A DNA stretch of 64,000 nt from Lentinus brumalis (taxonomy: Eukaryota; Basidiomycota; Agaricomycetes; Polyporales; Polyporaceae), in NCBI GenBank assembly GCA_001792895.1, contig MARA01000003.1:2542001-2606000 (forward strand). Reading direction: 5' to 3'. Shown here piece after piece: positions 1-12,713 of the stretch. A model generated the notes under the pieces. It saw only the letters and a list, made by a program, of their open reading frames with translations. It was not told the DNA's origin and made no database searches. Positions within the stretch are counted from its first letter, which is position 1. Every line of letters begins with the position of its first letter. The position numbers and the translations under genes were made by a program.

Positions 1-799
1 CGTGTGTCAGGAAGACAAGGGCGTCGTCGGTAGCTAGCGGCCCGCGCGTACCCCGGTAGTGCAAAGTCGCACTGACGTGAATGTACGACCCCTTCGAGGC
101 GCGCAAGTGGGGAAGAGTGGCCTTGATAGTGTTGTACGTTCCGATCTGCTCTCACAGACACGGTCAGGTCGTCGTCGTTCGGGCACATCCGAGGAGCATG
201 GCGTCGCTCACCGTGTCAATCTCGATGACCGTCTTAAAGCCGTTCTCGGACAATTTGGCAATCGGTGCAAGGAAGTTCCCTGCGGCACCTGTGATTGGGG
301 AAAGAAACTCGTGAATATCAATTGGGAATAACGGAGGAAACATAAGAAGTACCGCAAATGACAAAGTCGATCCGGCCGAATTTCTCGATAGTCTTCGCGA
401 CGGCGTCCTGGAGCTGCTTCGGGTTTCTCACATCCGCTTGAGCGGCGAGACACTGGCGACCGGTGGCAGCAGCGAGCTCATTGGCACTAGCTTGGAGACG
501 GTCCAACCTGACACATTGAGCATGAGTTGGAGCACTTCATGACGAGTTGACAGCCACGGACTCACTTTCTGCCAACTATGGTTGCATTCGCACCGTGCTT
601 CATCTGCGCAGATAACCCCAGTAAGTGACATGCCATGCATGACCGACCGTATACAGTATTCCCGTACCACTGCTTCCGTCATCGCCTTACATATTCCGGA
701 GCCACCTCCGGTGCAGAACAAGACCTTCCCCTTGAAGATATCGTTCTTGAAGACCGCGGTAGAGTCCGCTGGCGCAGGTTCAACGTAGGCATTCGACAT
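1..799 (-). CDS. SPS19: Peroxisomal 2,4-dienoyl-CoA reductase, 5' part (truncated by window start)
   Basis: Short-chain dehydrogenase that reduces 2,4-dienoyl-CoA esters with NADPH so that polyunsaturated fatty acids can enter peroxisomal beta-oxidation. Five exons can be read on the minus strand: 799-668, 603-566, 507-353, 288-212 and 145-52, all with GT..AG introns and compatible phases. The joined product runs from MSNAYVEPAPADSTAVFKND through the nucleotide-binding motif TGGGSGI, HGANATIVGRK, then FGRIDFVICGAAGNFLAP, LSENGFKTVIEIDT and KGSYIHVSATLHYRG. These blocks in this order are characteristic of the family. Bases 1-51 begin an intron, so the catalytic Tyr-x-x-x-Lys and the C-terminus (where a peroxisomal signal would be) lie outside the window. 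The start is the first ATG of the reading frame. Family assignment is secure; peroxisomal location is inferred from the family. Confidence 0.92.
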
Positions 800-3203
800 C
801 CTGGAGTGCCAGCTGGTGGTGGTCTGAGGCAGAAGGTCAATGAACTTTAACTCTAGGTTCTGGTGGCTGCTGTGCGGGGAACTGATGCTGCCAGCTGGCC
901 GGCGACTGTTGCCCCGGATCCGGTGAGCGCTGCCGGCTGATACGGAGCCGGGAGCCGGAAGTTCGAGTTGTCCTCCGGAAGCAATCTCTGCTTGATCCCG
1001 GACGCATCGGCCAACCCATTAAGAACGCGAAGTAACTTCGCTTATGCCCTGCTACAAGGTGTTTGCATAGATAAGTAGTGTACTTTAACCCCAAGGCCGT
1101 CTCTCCCGTATCTGCCGAAGCCGGAGCCGAGGCGCCGGAAATCAACTTCAACGGACAGTAAGTATTAGTTACTTCGACACTTACGACCTCCATTCACAAG
1201 TCGACGAACAAGGTGCGGAGGCACTGCAAAGTATGTCCCGTATACTCAGACTTACATCTACCACAGCGACCTGGTTCTTCACAATGTTATCGCTCTGTCT
1301 AACGCTGACGAGTACCGTCTGACGCAGCGGACAATACAATGACAACAGCCGCGGATATACAAGTCGCTGCGCAGTCGAGAGTTCAGATAGCGAGGTGCGA
1401 GCGATCGGTCTATGTATTTCCGCGCAATCATGATCGCGAGAACCATGAATTAGTGGTTAGAGCCATCCAAGGCTAGTGTGTCCAGCGGTCTTATCAGTGG
1501 GGCCCTGCCGATGCACGGAACAATCATTCAGCCAACATACTTGTCCCAGCCGATGTTACAATTGTTGTCTGTGCTTGTAGGTCCAAGGTCAGTGGCTCGA
1601 GCTCAATGTTGACTGCGTGAGATACTTCATCTTCCTCTTCAGGCAATACGGCCGTATCGGCGTGACGAGCGTGAACGGAAGGAGTGCCACGCTTGCTCGA
1701 TGCGGCCTTCACACTCTCGCCGCATTATCCTCCCCCAGCGGGATCTGTGAAGCTGATGGCGGAACTCCCTGCATCCCTCTCACGCCTAAGACCCTCGTCC
1801 GGTGACTCGTGTCCTGTCGTCGGAGATGCCTGAAGAAAGTTCGCTGCGGTATCATGCCTTGCCATTGTGAGAGTTCGCCGCTGACAATTATGGACCGTAA
1901 TGACCCACATAACGTCCTCTGATGCAGATGCTCCATCTTGGTGTCGTAAGAAACCTCGTTGGCGGCGGCCTCGTCCCAGGGCACTAGGCGAGTACGAGAC
2001 CTGGTGCGTGCCACCGCTATTCTTGACACAAACAGCCTTGTTAACATTTAGACACGCACCCGGAGGTATGTATCTCACCTTCGCACGAGTGGCAACGATG
2101 GCACCTTCTTCTCACCAGCCAATCATTACCAATACAGCCGCTATCCGCCAACAACCTTACGACAAAGCAACTGGCAGCAGTCAGCTTCGACGAGCTGGCC
2201 GGCCTTCCGATGATTAAGGTGTCTATACCTGCATCCCGCCCCTTTCTCCTTCCGCGCCCTTGGCACCGGTCGTTCTGACCTTCGCTTACGTGCAGTGCTC
2301 CCCCTTCTCCTTGCCTACGTCGCAATCATCAGCGAGCTCATACGCTTCGGCACGGGCTCGTCGTCGACCCGGCTCGACCGGGACCAATACCGCTGTTCTG
2401 CGACATACCCTCCTTCGTGCCTCGAACTCGCACTCGCGCCGTGTCATTTGGACCCCGGTTTCCCCCTCAGGGACAACGCGTCGAAGCAACCCTGTTCCCT
2501 TCCTCCGGTGCCTGTTCGGCCATCGCGTCCAAGTCCATCTCCCGTCCGTTTGCAATCACAATGTGGCACGTCGCGCATCGACTCGAGCCGCGGTCCGCGA
2601 CCAATATCACCGCCGCACGAACCCGATTCTCCGCGCGCAGAATGTGACGGCACTGCTCATCGCTCATCGCTCCTCGCAGGTCGTCGATGGCTCGGCGACG
2701 CGCCGCGAAGCACACGCAGGTGTCACTGACCGGCGGATTGAGCCAAATGTCCCATGTGTTCCCGACGGAGCGGGCCACGCGCATTTCCTACGCCCGGAGG
2801 CGCAAAACGCCACCTTTCCGAGCGTTCTCTCGCCCTCTCTATGTCCCGTCCGCGCACGCACATGCGGCGGCATCCCGGGCAAGCACGATGCTGGAGTCCC
2901 GCCCTGGCCCGATGGAGCAACTCCAAGCTAATCTTGTTTCTCGAATCCCGGCGCGGCGCATTGGCCCGTCAAACCGCCGTCCGCAAAACTCGCGGCGTAT
3001 CGTAGCCTGCGCAGCTCGCAACTTGTGCGCCTGTAATATAGGTGCGGGTCACGATGTGCCTTCCCGCTACGCTGGCGACGGCCATGATGCTAGGAAATAC
3101 ATACCCCCCATGGCCTCCATCTGGATTCGCCCGAATCTGAGCCGCAAGTGGCGTGTTTTTATGCCTGCGTCCGTGACTCCGTTGCCTGACTTCTCCGGGC
3201 GCA

Positions 3204-3256
3204 CGCCGTATGCCGTATGCCGTATGCCGTATGCTGTATGCCGTATGCCGTATGCG
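3204..3256. repeat. Heptanucleotide tandem repeat (GTATGCC)n
   Basis: About seven consecutive copies of the 7-base unit GTATGCC, with one T-for-C variant, visible directly. No gene is associated. Confidence 0.95.
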
Positions 3257-5189
3257 GTGTACCCTACGGTGGGTGCTTGGTGCTCGGTGCTCCGAGCGGC
3301 TCAGGCAAACGCCTCCGCTGCGCATGCCGTAGGATGCACTGCATCGCGATCTACGAAATACGCCTCACGCACCGATGTGTGCATACGGTGTGCGGATACC
3401 AAAACCGGGCAACCCCTCGAAGGACGGAACTTTTCGCAGACATACTCGGCGCCACTGTGCAGGGCTCGCAACATCGATGGCCACACACGCCCGGGGCGAG
3501 GCTCGGGACGGCGGGTTGCGGGAGTGGAGAGCAAGGGATGGGAAAGCACTTTAGGGTGGGTACGAATGACTGACCATCGTCTGTCTGTCTGTTGGAAATC
3601 ATGGGTTGCTAATGCTGCCGCAGCGGATGTTGGGACTGGACGATGGACGCCCGACGCGCTTCCCTCGACTTTCGACTTTCGACTTTCTGGAACGTCGACT
3701 CTCGTGTCCCGCGTTTCATCTCGAGAACTTCGCTCGGAGCCTTTCGCAAGCACGCGCAGAGGATCTGCGCGGACACCCATCACCTAGCACCCACCACCCA
3801 CCCACCAGCGATCCCGTCTCTCCACACACACGCCCGGTGGCGGGGCTGCACGGATCCCACCCATATCCAGGGAGGGCTGCGAACACGGACAGCGAGCGTG
3901 TGGCCGCCAGCGTACCACGCGTGGGCGACTGTGGCACACGCCTCCTGTCACGGTGGTTGTGGAGTTTCACGAATTCGCAAATCAGATCTCACGTACATAC
4001 ATAAGTACCCCCGCCCGACAATGGACGACGACCGAGATTTGCGACGGTGACCGCAGCGGGACGTACCGCGGCGGCTGACGCTGGACCCTGACCGGTGACC
4101 CGGTGGGACGCGTCGCAGCCTGCAGGCAGGCTCTCGGGCTCGGGCGTAGGCCGCGCGGACTTGTCCTGGTGTCAAGTCCTGACAGCGACACTGACAGAGA
4201 CAGATCGCGTTAGCCGGGACACAGGCGGGCGCACGGATCCACGATGCGCCGTCCGAGGTCGGGCGCAGGCACCTCTTCGTCCGGTGTCGGACTGAGTCGC
4301 AACGGGTGCCCACTAAGCAGACTAATCACCAACCAGCATGATGAGCACTGGTCCAGGTCCGGCGTGCCGCCCACGCAGTGCACTCCTGTTTCGTCACAGT
4401 TGACAAAGTTCAGATTCAGAACCGAGTCGAGTCGAGGAACTTACCGGGCAGGCGGTGTCCTTGTTGCGAGCCGTGACTTCGCGATCTGGAATCCCCAGTC
4501 CAGTCCAGTCGTCGTAGTCCGTCGACGCGTACGGCGGATCTCAGGGGCCCTGGGCTCCTCGGGTCAGAACAAGGTCGGCTCCACGCTCTCGGGGCGAACG
4601 TTAACAGCGAACAAGCAGCCCGCCACACGCCCGCTCTCTCGCCGCCGGGACCTCGCGTCTCGCATCTCGCCAGAAGCCTCGACACCTGTGCACGCGTCCT
4701 GCGGGCCTGGAAAATCCTCCACGCCATCTGGGCACTCGCAGGCGCACCGAAGGCGGCTGCACAACGCACGATGCCGTACGCACCCTGCAAGTGTGCACTG
4801 GTCCACGACTCTGCGCAGCACCGTGACCGGCGGCGATGGCGCTTCAGCAATGAGGAGGATCCCGCTGACGCCTCGGGATTTGCGGAGGTCACGGGTGGTT
4901 CCCCACTGGCGCCGTTCGTAGTATCATACGTCCACGTCCGTTACGCTCTATGGCATATGGCATATATGCTTATGCCAATGGGGCGCATCGGGGCTCGGGG
5001 CAACGGCAATCGGGGTGCGGAGAGGTGAGGTAAACCGTAAGGTGGCGTTCGGGGGCTCGTTGGACGGTTGCACTCGTACTTGTACACATACACATGGGCT
5101 CGGGCTGTGAGCTGTACATAATAACACGCGTGTTGGGAGTAGGTATGGGGCTGGTGGTTCGGGTTGCGGGTTGCGGGGACGTGCGGTAT

Positions 5190-5250
5190 GGGGATATGGA
5201 AAATGGGATGTGGGATGTGGGATATGGAATATGGGATGTGATGGAATGGG
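5190..5250. repeat. Degenerate GGGATATGG/GGGATGT minisatellite
   Basis: Run of imperfect 7-9 base units of the form GGGAT(A/G)TGG on the plus strand, roughly seven copies. It lies in the gene-poor stretch downstream of the HMG-box gene. Confidence 0.8.
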
Positions 5251-5906
5251 AATAATACACTGAGTACCGGCGCTGACATGCACGGGGTCCGTTGTCTTTA
5301 CTGTAAGAACCGAGAACCAAAAACCGAGGACGGAGAGAAGCCAGAACAAGACACTGTAGGTGGGCGCGGGCGCGGGGCTATGTGCACGAAACATATACAT
5401 ACACTGTGGCAAGGCGACGGACGAGGACGTGGACGCAGACAAGGCATATAACAGACACCTAAACGAGGGAGGAGAGACGATGGCAGAAGCGGAGAACGGC
5501 TCAGGCTTATGGCTATGTACATGTATCATGATATTGATATTGATGACGACGGCTACGGCGAACAACACCCAGCGACGAGCGCTCCATTAGTCCGTGCGGG
5601 AATAGCGTACCGAGTAAGTAGCAGTGGCGGCCTGGAAGTGAAACTTGAAAGCTGGCGCACGAGTCCGCGGGAGGCCGGAGGAGAGCAGAAGAGCGCACAC
5701 GACGCGGGCTGCAGCGAAGGCGAAGGCGGGCGCGAGGAAGAAGAACGCATCGAGCTTCAAGTTTATGTTAATGTTTATCTGCAAGCGGGGCCAGGCCGGG
5801 GGCTCAGTGCTCAGTAACCGCATGCATCGTACAAGGTACAGAACGGACACCGACATACCAAACCAGACCAAAAACCCAATGGAGCCGCCGCCGTTCAGTA
5901 CTGTGC

Positions 5907-7684
5907 TCACCGTCCGAACCGGCTGTCGCTCCAGTACCCCATGTGCGCACTCGACGCGGACGCACTCGTCGCCGAGCGCGAGCTGCTGTCGGGCGAGCCC
6001 TGCAACGAATACGGCACCGTCGACCGCCCGTACTGTTGCTGTTGTTGCTGCTGTTGTTGTTGCTGATGCTGTTGTTGTTGCTGCTGCTGCTGATGTTGTT
6101 GCTGCTGAGACCACGACGACCCATACCCCGCATACCCCGCATGCTCCGCACTCTGCCGCCTCCCGCCCCCCGCGCCCACCGGCGAGAAATACTCATGCGC
6201 CCCGCCCCCCGCCCCCGCTCCGCCCCCGGGCGACCCCAAATCCATCGCCTTCGTCGCCGGGCTCTCATTCGGGAAAAACGCCGAAGTAAGCGTCGGGAAC
6301 GCATTCGCCCCCGACCCGCCCCCGCCGCTCCCCGGCGGGCCCTGCGCATAATGGTGGTGCGGCGTGCCCGCGCCCGCGCTCGAGCTGCTCGAGCTCGTTG
6401 CGCTGGACCACGGGCGCGCGGGCAGCTGCTGCGGGGAGTACGCGTCCGCCTTGCCCGTCCCGTGCCCGTGCCCGTGCGCGAGCCCGCTCGGGAGGGCCCG
6501 CTGCCGGGCGAGGTTGATGTCCAGCGCGGGGAGCACAGGCCAGTTCGAGCGCGGCGCCGCTGCGTCCGTGCGCGTCCCCGGCCGGCTCGCGTCCCAGAGT
6601 CCGGAGGGGAGTGCGCCCCGCCCCCGCCCCCGTGTGCGTGCTGGTGCGCGGCGTAGAGCGAGGACGGCTGGTGCGCTGTGTTTTGGTAGAGCGAGGGCGG
6701 CTGCTGCTGCTGCTGCTGGTGGTACCCCTGGGAGAGCGTGTCGAGGGAGGACGTGCGGATAGGCCCGATGTTGCCCGCGCTGCCGAGGGCGGGGTCGGCG
6801 TGGCCGAGGTGCGGGAGGCGGGCGGACGCGAGGTGGTGCTGTGCGGAGTGGAAGTCGGACGAGTAGGGATACGTGCAGGCGGCGGCGGACGCGTCGTGCC
6901 CGTGCCCGTGCCCGTGGCCGTGGTAGGCTCCTGGTGCGGGCGGGGACGGGTTGAGCGGGTGGTGCTGGCGGGTGTACTGGACGTCCTGCGGGGAGGGGAC
7001 CATGCCGAGCGGGTCGTCGGGGTCGACGGGGGACGCGTCGTCGTACGCGGGGTCGTCGGGGTCGCCGAGGTGGGCGGGGGCGTCGGGGTCGTCGTGGTTC
7101 GGCTCTGGCTTGCGCTTCTTGCGCGAGTTGTTCGGCCGGCGGCGGTAGACGTAGTCCGGGTACTTGGAGTTGAAGTTGTCCTTGAGCTTCTTGGCCTGGT
7201 CGAGGTAGAACTTCTTCTCGGACTGGGGGGGACGGGTGAGCACGCGTGCAGGCGCGGACGGGTGGGTCACTACCGACCATTTCCATTGAGTTCCACTCCT
7301 TGCTGAGGATCTTGCTCACGTCGCCGGTGCGCATCATCTGGTTGGCGGCGGATATCTGCGGCCGCCGTTTGCGTGCAAAGATCATGAACGCGTTCATGGG
7401 CCGCTTCGGGGTGCCGTCTGCGTTCAGTGTCTGGGACGTGAGCGCGTAGTGCGGGTCGTCTGCGGGGGGCAGGGGGGTTAGCGGCGACTGGCAGCGACAC
7501 ATGCACGACACACACCTGAGGCAACGTGCTCGTCGAGGGCATTGTCGTGGTTGTTGAAGGCGGAGCTGGACTCGGAGTCTGAGGGCGAGGCATCCCGATC
7601 ATGGCGCCCGTGGTCCGCTCTAATACCCGGTTCGTGAGTGCTGGAGTCGGCAAATCCCGACGCAGGATAGTGGTAGCGGCTCAT
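5907..7684 (-). CDS. SOX-like HMG-box transcription factor, glutamine-rich
   Basis: Probable nuclear DNA-binding regulator. Three exons: 7684-7516, 7459-7278 and 7222-5907. The phase-1 junction between exons 1 and 2 joins HVAS to DDPHYAL, which fixes the start at MSRYHYPASGF (7684); an ATG at 7777 in the same frame is possible but gives an unlikely leader. The HMG box begins at GTPKRPMNAFMIFARKRRP and continues, across intron 2, to SEKKFYLDQAKKLKDNFNS and YPDYVYRRRPNNSRKKRK, a basic tail suited to nuclear import. Downstream are Asp/Pro-rich, Gly-His repeat and Ser-rich segments and a near-C-terminal poly-Gln/His tract. The frame changes by one base at or near the C-runs at 6616-6631 (plus strand); both sides look coding and no intron fits, so either a base is missing or the gene is broken. 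The box resembles agaricomycete HMG regulators of sexual development, but I cannot assign an ortholog. Confidence 0.85.
6030..6106 (-). repeat. CAG/CAA repeat encoding poly-Gln/His
   Basis: Within the last exon of the HMG-box gene, mixed CAG, CAA and CAT/CAC codons encode three blocks of Gln separated by His. Mixed codons make it more stable than a pure trinucleotide repeat, but length variation between strains is likely. Confidence 0.93.
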
Positions 7685-10600
7685 GTGCGCGGGGGGCTGC
7701 GGGTGTACGACCGCCACGGTGGCGAGCACGAGCGCGGCGAGATGGGAGTACACAAGAGAGAGAGAGCGAGCAGGCACACGGACGAGCGAAGAAGCGTCGG
7801 AGGGCAGTGGCGATTAGACGCGCTGATGAGGGCGAGAACAAGGCGGGAGAGGACAGGCGTGGCTCGGAGGGCTGGCGTTATAGCTGGCAGCAGCAGCGTG
7901 CGGGAAGACGAGGAAAGGCCGCGTTCTCTGGCGGGGTCGGACTCGGATTCGGATGCCGCGAAGGCAGGACGAGGACGAGTATTCGAGGGGAAGAAATGGG
8001 AAACGGCAGAGCACACAGGCACGTCGTCGGCGAGCAGTCACTCGCGCGGTCACCTTCCCTCTTCCCCTTCCTGCCCAGAATTTGGCCATTTTTCCACCGC
8101 CCGCATCTCTCGCAAGTTTGCCTTTTTAGATTTGTCCAGACTGGCGGCTCTGCTATCGGCTAGCCTTGATTTCCCTCGCACCCGTGTCACGGTCCTTCTC
8201 CAGTCACGGCGCCCTCCTCCCTCGGCCCCATGATGCCTCTTCCCCAGCCTCGCGCCGGCCAGCAGGGCGTGCATCATGAGTATCTCCCCCGGCCGAGCCA
8301 GATACCGTATGATGTGTGCAGGGACATCGGGGACGCGAACGGCCGCGCGTTGGAAGCCCGGGCCCGGCAATCTACGAGCTCGAGCGGGGGCGGTGCGACG
8401 GGCGACGCGGGCTCGGGAAGGCGGGAGGCCATGCGCGTCGCCGTCGTCGCGTCGCGTGCCGGGACAGCTGCGTTCGCAGGGAGCAGGTGCAGGTGCAGCT
8501 GCTGGCGGAGGACAGGCCCCGCGCCGGTGCGAGATGCGCGATGGGCAGCTAACCCCAACGCGTCTCCGTGGGAAGGACCCGCGGTCGGCGAATCTGCGAG
8601 GTCGCGGACGCTGTCTGTCCCCCACCCGCTGCCGCACCGAGCCGCGAGATGCGAGCTGCGAGCTGCGTGCTGCTCCGGTCGACGAGGCGGTCCCTCCGCT
8701 GATGGCGCAGCGAGTCGAGGGTGGGGGACTGGCCGGCGCCAGTGCGATAGTTCTCGTGCACGCACTCGGGCTCGGAGAGATTGGCAGGAAGATCTGGTGA
8801 ATGGGGGCACACAGCGTCGGACGTGTAGTTTATCGGAAGAATACGCCCAACGCACCATTCAGTCTCCAAGGCCCCATTCAGTCCCCCGTCGTCGTCGCTG
8901 TGTCGTGCGCCCATCCTTCATTTTGCCCCCGCCAGCGCACGCTGCCCCGGGGCGGATTCGCGCGGCCGAGGGCCCCCAGCGCGGACGCCCCGTTCGAGAA
9001 TCGAAATCCGACCACGCTGCTCCGGAGAAGCGTGCGGCCACACGGTTTCTCGTCGCCGTCTTGTGATCCTCGCATTCTCGTCGCTGATACCGAGCTCACG
9101 CCGGGGCGAGCGGCCAGCACGGCGTGTGCATGCCTGCTGCAGACCGCCGATTTGACGCAAAGTAGTGTCTTGCTGGACTCGGAGACTGCTGCAGTCGTCG
9201 GTGCATGGCTGCTCGCTGCCCGATCTGCGATTGCCGAGGCCCGAGCTGGCGGGTCTCTGCCGCCGGACCGCCACGTGTTGGCCGATCGGGCGGGCGAAAC
9301 TCTCTGCCCAACTCAGCGCAGCACTCCCCCGCAAAATGAGGTGAGAATCGAGATGGAATCGCGCAAAATATGTTATATGTATTATCTGAGCAGGTGGTTC
9401 AGCAACACTCCGCAGTGGTTCGCGCTCGCAGACCCTGCACCGAGCACCAGTGCACACAGCCATCCCCGCCCGCCCGCTGCGCAGCCAGACACTAGCACTC
9501 CGAGAGTCCGAGACACCCTCGCGCACCCTCTGTCGATCGCCCGTCCCCGCCAGCACTGCGGCAGGCCGTGCTCCCCCGCCAGTGTGAGCGTTCGCAAAGC
9601 CGATCGATGCTGGGGATCCTGATGCTTGATACAGCGGCTTCTGCAACGCATGGACGATGCTGCGCTCCCATCGCCAGCGCCGCATATGCATCCCGCGGAC
9701 CACCCTCGTCTCGCCCCCGCCATCCCCATCGCTGCGCAGAAGACGAGGCCGCGCGCGAGCAGACGCGGGACGACGGATATGGCGTACGTCATCCCCGGTG
9801 CAGAACGCAGATCAGCACTCTGTTGACGGTGTGTGTGCGCTCTGCGTCGATCGCCGTCTAGCGCCCCGGCGCTCCCGAACAGCCCTCCGAGTCCGCTGCA
9901 GGCGACCGAGGACGCGGACGTCGGGCACTCGCACTCGGCGGGCACGGACATCGCGATTCGGCCGCGCATCCTCGAGCCTCGACGACAGACACGACACACA
10001 GACAGCGGCTGGCTGCTGCTCCTCCGGGTGACGGTATCAGGGCTTGGCAGAAGCACCCCTCGTCGAAGCTTCGTTCCGCCGAGGTTCGACAAACGAAAGT
10101 CCGGCCGCCCTCCCTCGCCCCGCCCTCGCTGCCCCGACGTCCGAGCGTCGGACGGGAAGCACGTCTCCTACGTCCCCTGCGTCCGGTTCCCCGCCCCGTG
10201 CACGAGGTCCTCGCCGCCGGGGGGGCAGCTCAGCACTTGGGAACGTCGATCGTCGACAGTACTGCGTCCCGCGGTGACGCAGCGGGCTGGTCGGTGAGAA
10301 CGCCCCCCGCCCGCCCACGCGCAGCCCCGAGTCATGAGGCCCGCGTCTTGCCCCCCGCGCTACGAAGAAGCGGCCGAGCGTGGACGGTGGCTCGCCGGGG
10401 CGCGTCTCGTGACGGCTGAGGCCTGAGGCCTGTACGCATCTGCGTTCTGTTCGCGTCTGATGTCATTATTGTCATCTCCCCCCCGCGGGCGAAAAGGCCG
10501 TCCTTGAGGCATGGGGTCTGGGGCATGATGCATGAGGTTCGACCGGTCTGAGCAGCTGGGGCCCGCAAGGTAGGCAGGGACGAGAGCCCTGCCCGCACGG

Positions 10601-12713
10601 CCTGTCTTCTGTCTTCCGTCTTCTGCGTCCTGTCTTCTGTCTTCTGTCTTCTGAGGGTCAGCCATTAGTCACCGCGATCGGCGGGGAGCACTCACAGTCT
10701 CCCAGTCTCACACAGCAGGAGAGGACCGAGCAGCCCAGCGAGTCCACGGTGACGAGCCGCACGGCAGACTCCAGCGCACCGAGAAGCCCAGGCACGCGCT
10801 CAGCTGGACAGCTGGACAGAGCTCTCGCAGATAGCAAGCCTGCAGCGCGCCGTCCTCGGGCACCGACGATCGGCAGGGTATGGCAAGTCGTCCGTTCGTC
10901 CCTTCGCATGCCCAGAGCGAGAGCGAGAGCACCTTCCACGCACGTCATAACGAGAGGACGGGAAGGCGGGAGACCCAGGCACGCGCGGCGGACGTACGCG
11001 CCCATGCTATGCCGACTGCCCTCCCTCAGCATGCTGCAGGCTGCAGCGGTCGGCCGGGACGTGTCGGTTGCGTGGTGCACGCAGAATGCGGCAGGTGCTC
11101 CCCAAGGGGAGCGACGGACATATTCGGGGTGGGCGTGCGTGCGTGCAGGGTGAGCATCCGTTACATACATGTAAGTTGGGCAACCCCCTGACCCCGCTCC
11201 CGAGCGCCCGACGGGACTGGCTGCACGACGACTGTTCGGTGCCAGTGGGTGTCTGCTTCTCCCGCTGCCAGCTGGACAGCTGCGCAGGCGTGCAGGCTAC
11301 TCGGGCGCAGGCGTACACGTACACGTACGCGTACGCTCCCGGGCGTACCTGCTCCACTCGGGCATGGCGACGAAGCGGAGGCGGCGGTGTAAAGACTCGG
11401 ATGGACATCGACCTGAGGGCTCCACCGAGTGCTGAATACCATCCCGCACGAGCAGAGCGGTTGCCGGACGGTGCGGCAGCAGCGGAGCGTAAACCCCTCA
11501 AGGCTGAGCGTCGTGTAACGTGTTTGCCGCAAAAGGCATGGGGTTGGCGGAGCGGAGCGAATGGAAACAAAGTTGCGTCCCGTGGCCGGTGCGATGTATG
11601 ATGGTGGGAGAGTGGGAGAGTGGGTGATGGCGGGCGCAAACCCCCCGCGCCTGCAGGTAGGAGGGGTTCCCAGGGAGGGCCGGAGAAGCAGGCTGCGATG
11701 ACCTCAGGCGCAGGGGCCTGCACGAAAGCGGCGTCAACGGATTACGCGGGCGGCGGTGGGAGTGGACGGTCGCAGCTGGCCCAATGCAGCGCTCTTGTTC
11801 CTTGTCGGTCGGTGAGAAGGGCGCAAAGAGCGTAAGAGAGTGAGAGGGTTGGGGGGCCGTGACGGGGGAGCGGTAGCGCGGTGTGAGCTTGCCGATCTGG
11901 CGGGTTCGACGCGCGCCCAGGGCCGTCCCACGCCCGCTCGTCCGACGCCCCAACTATGTCCGCTGGGGGTGCGAGCGACGTGCGTGCGTGGGCGGACGGG
12001 GGCTATCATTAGGGGTGCAGGAGGGAGGATCTGCCCCGGACGGAGGGAACGTGGCTCGTGGCTCGTGTCCCATGGGTGCGCTTCCCGGCGCACACTAGTA
12101 CTGACAGCGTCCGCGGGAGGACGAACAAGGCTACGCAACGCCCGTGGCTATCCGCCTGCGCTGGCTCGGAGTCCACGGCTGCGGGGAACGACTGGCTGCC
12201 AGGGCGCGCTGGCTCGGAGGCAGTCAGCTATCGAATCGATGATCACAGCAGGTGTTGGGATGACATACCTCCGGGGCAGATAACAAGAGCCCTCTTCGAA
12301 AGGGTCCGAGTGCAGCTGTGCGAGTGCCTGCCCCTGCCACACCGCAGAACCTCGCGCCTGGGGGTCGTCACGGGTACGCTGTTCGGCGGCGACGGCCGTG
12401 CGCGGGCCCACGGCTGCTGGATTCGCCCTGAAGTGCCCAGCAGAAAGAGGAAGGCGGATTCGAACCGTTTGGGCAGACATGGTTGCGGCTCGTTGAGGCC
12501 AAGTTCGAGTGCAAGGTTACGACGGCAGCTCACAGCGCCAAACTACACCGCTTAGCCTGTCACGTGTGACACATCGATGAGGCCAGTGCCGCAGCGCCCG
12601 ACGCAGGGAAGGCCTTTACGTGCTGCTGCAGTCATCCGCCAGCACGAAAGCTCAACAGTTCCGAAGTACTAGCAAGCGCGACAGCAGCCAGGAAGGAAAG
12701 CACAGAGGCAGAA
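7685..12713. other. Gene-poor interval between HMG gene and uridine phosphorylase
   Basis: About 5 kb. The first few hundred bases are the presumed promoter and 5' leader of the HMG gene: on its strand they are pyrimidine-rich, with a CT dinucleotide run near 7755-7770, a common feature of fungal promoters. The rest has overlapping open frames on both strands with no motif, no consistent exon pattern and no family resemblance. A CTTCTGT repeat lies at 10602-10653. A long upstream regulatory region for a developmental regulator would fit, but this is inference. Confidence 0.5.
10602..10653. repeat. CTTCTGT tandem repeat
   Basis: Roughly seven 6-8 base units of the form TGTCTTC with small variations, read directly on the plus strand. 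Confidence 0.9.

Larger units (their letters stand above)
800..5906. other. Gene-poor GC-rich interval
   Basis: About 5.1 kb with no gene I can support. Long open frames occur on both strands (for example 2687-3787 plus), but their translations are rich in Arg, Ser, Pro and Cys without recognisable motifs, and GC-rich DNA makes such stop-free frames common. Short tandem repeats sit at about 3204-3256, 3660-3690 and 5190-5250. Part may be the 3' region of the HMG gene (which ends at 5907) and the upstream region of the reductase. Confidence 0.6.

Noticed and set aside
837..1193. 118-codon minus-strand frame next to the dienoyl-CoA reductase
   Set aside because: It does not join to the reductase and has no recognisable motif.
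2687..3787. 366-codon open frame on the plus strand
   Set aside because: Composition is Arg/Ser/Ala-rich without domain or splice support, it runs through a heptanucleotide repeat, and other frames nearby are also open, as expected for GC-rich noncoding DNA.
5804..6640. Arg-rich continuation of the HMG gene in the original frame
   Set aside because: The alternative frame (DINLARQ, Gln tract, natural stop at 5907) has normal protein composition, whereas this one is Arg/Ala/Gly-rich shadow sequence.
8918..10092. Overlapping minus-strand open frames of 236-261 codons
   Set aside because: No motif, and frames on the opposite strand are equally open. No exon chain could be built.
11007..11723. 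238-codon minus-strand frame with an AYVYVYA stretch
   Set aside because: The stretch comes from a GTACAC/GTACGC dinucleotide-like repeat; the rest has no coding character.
12440..12480. Possible tRNA T-arm (GGTTCGAATCC on the minus strand)
   Set aside because: The flanking bases do not form a T stem or acceptor stem, and no D or anticodon arm is present.
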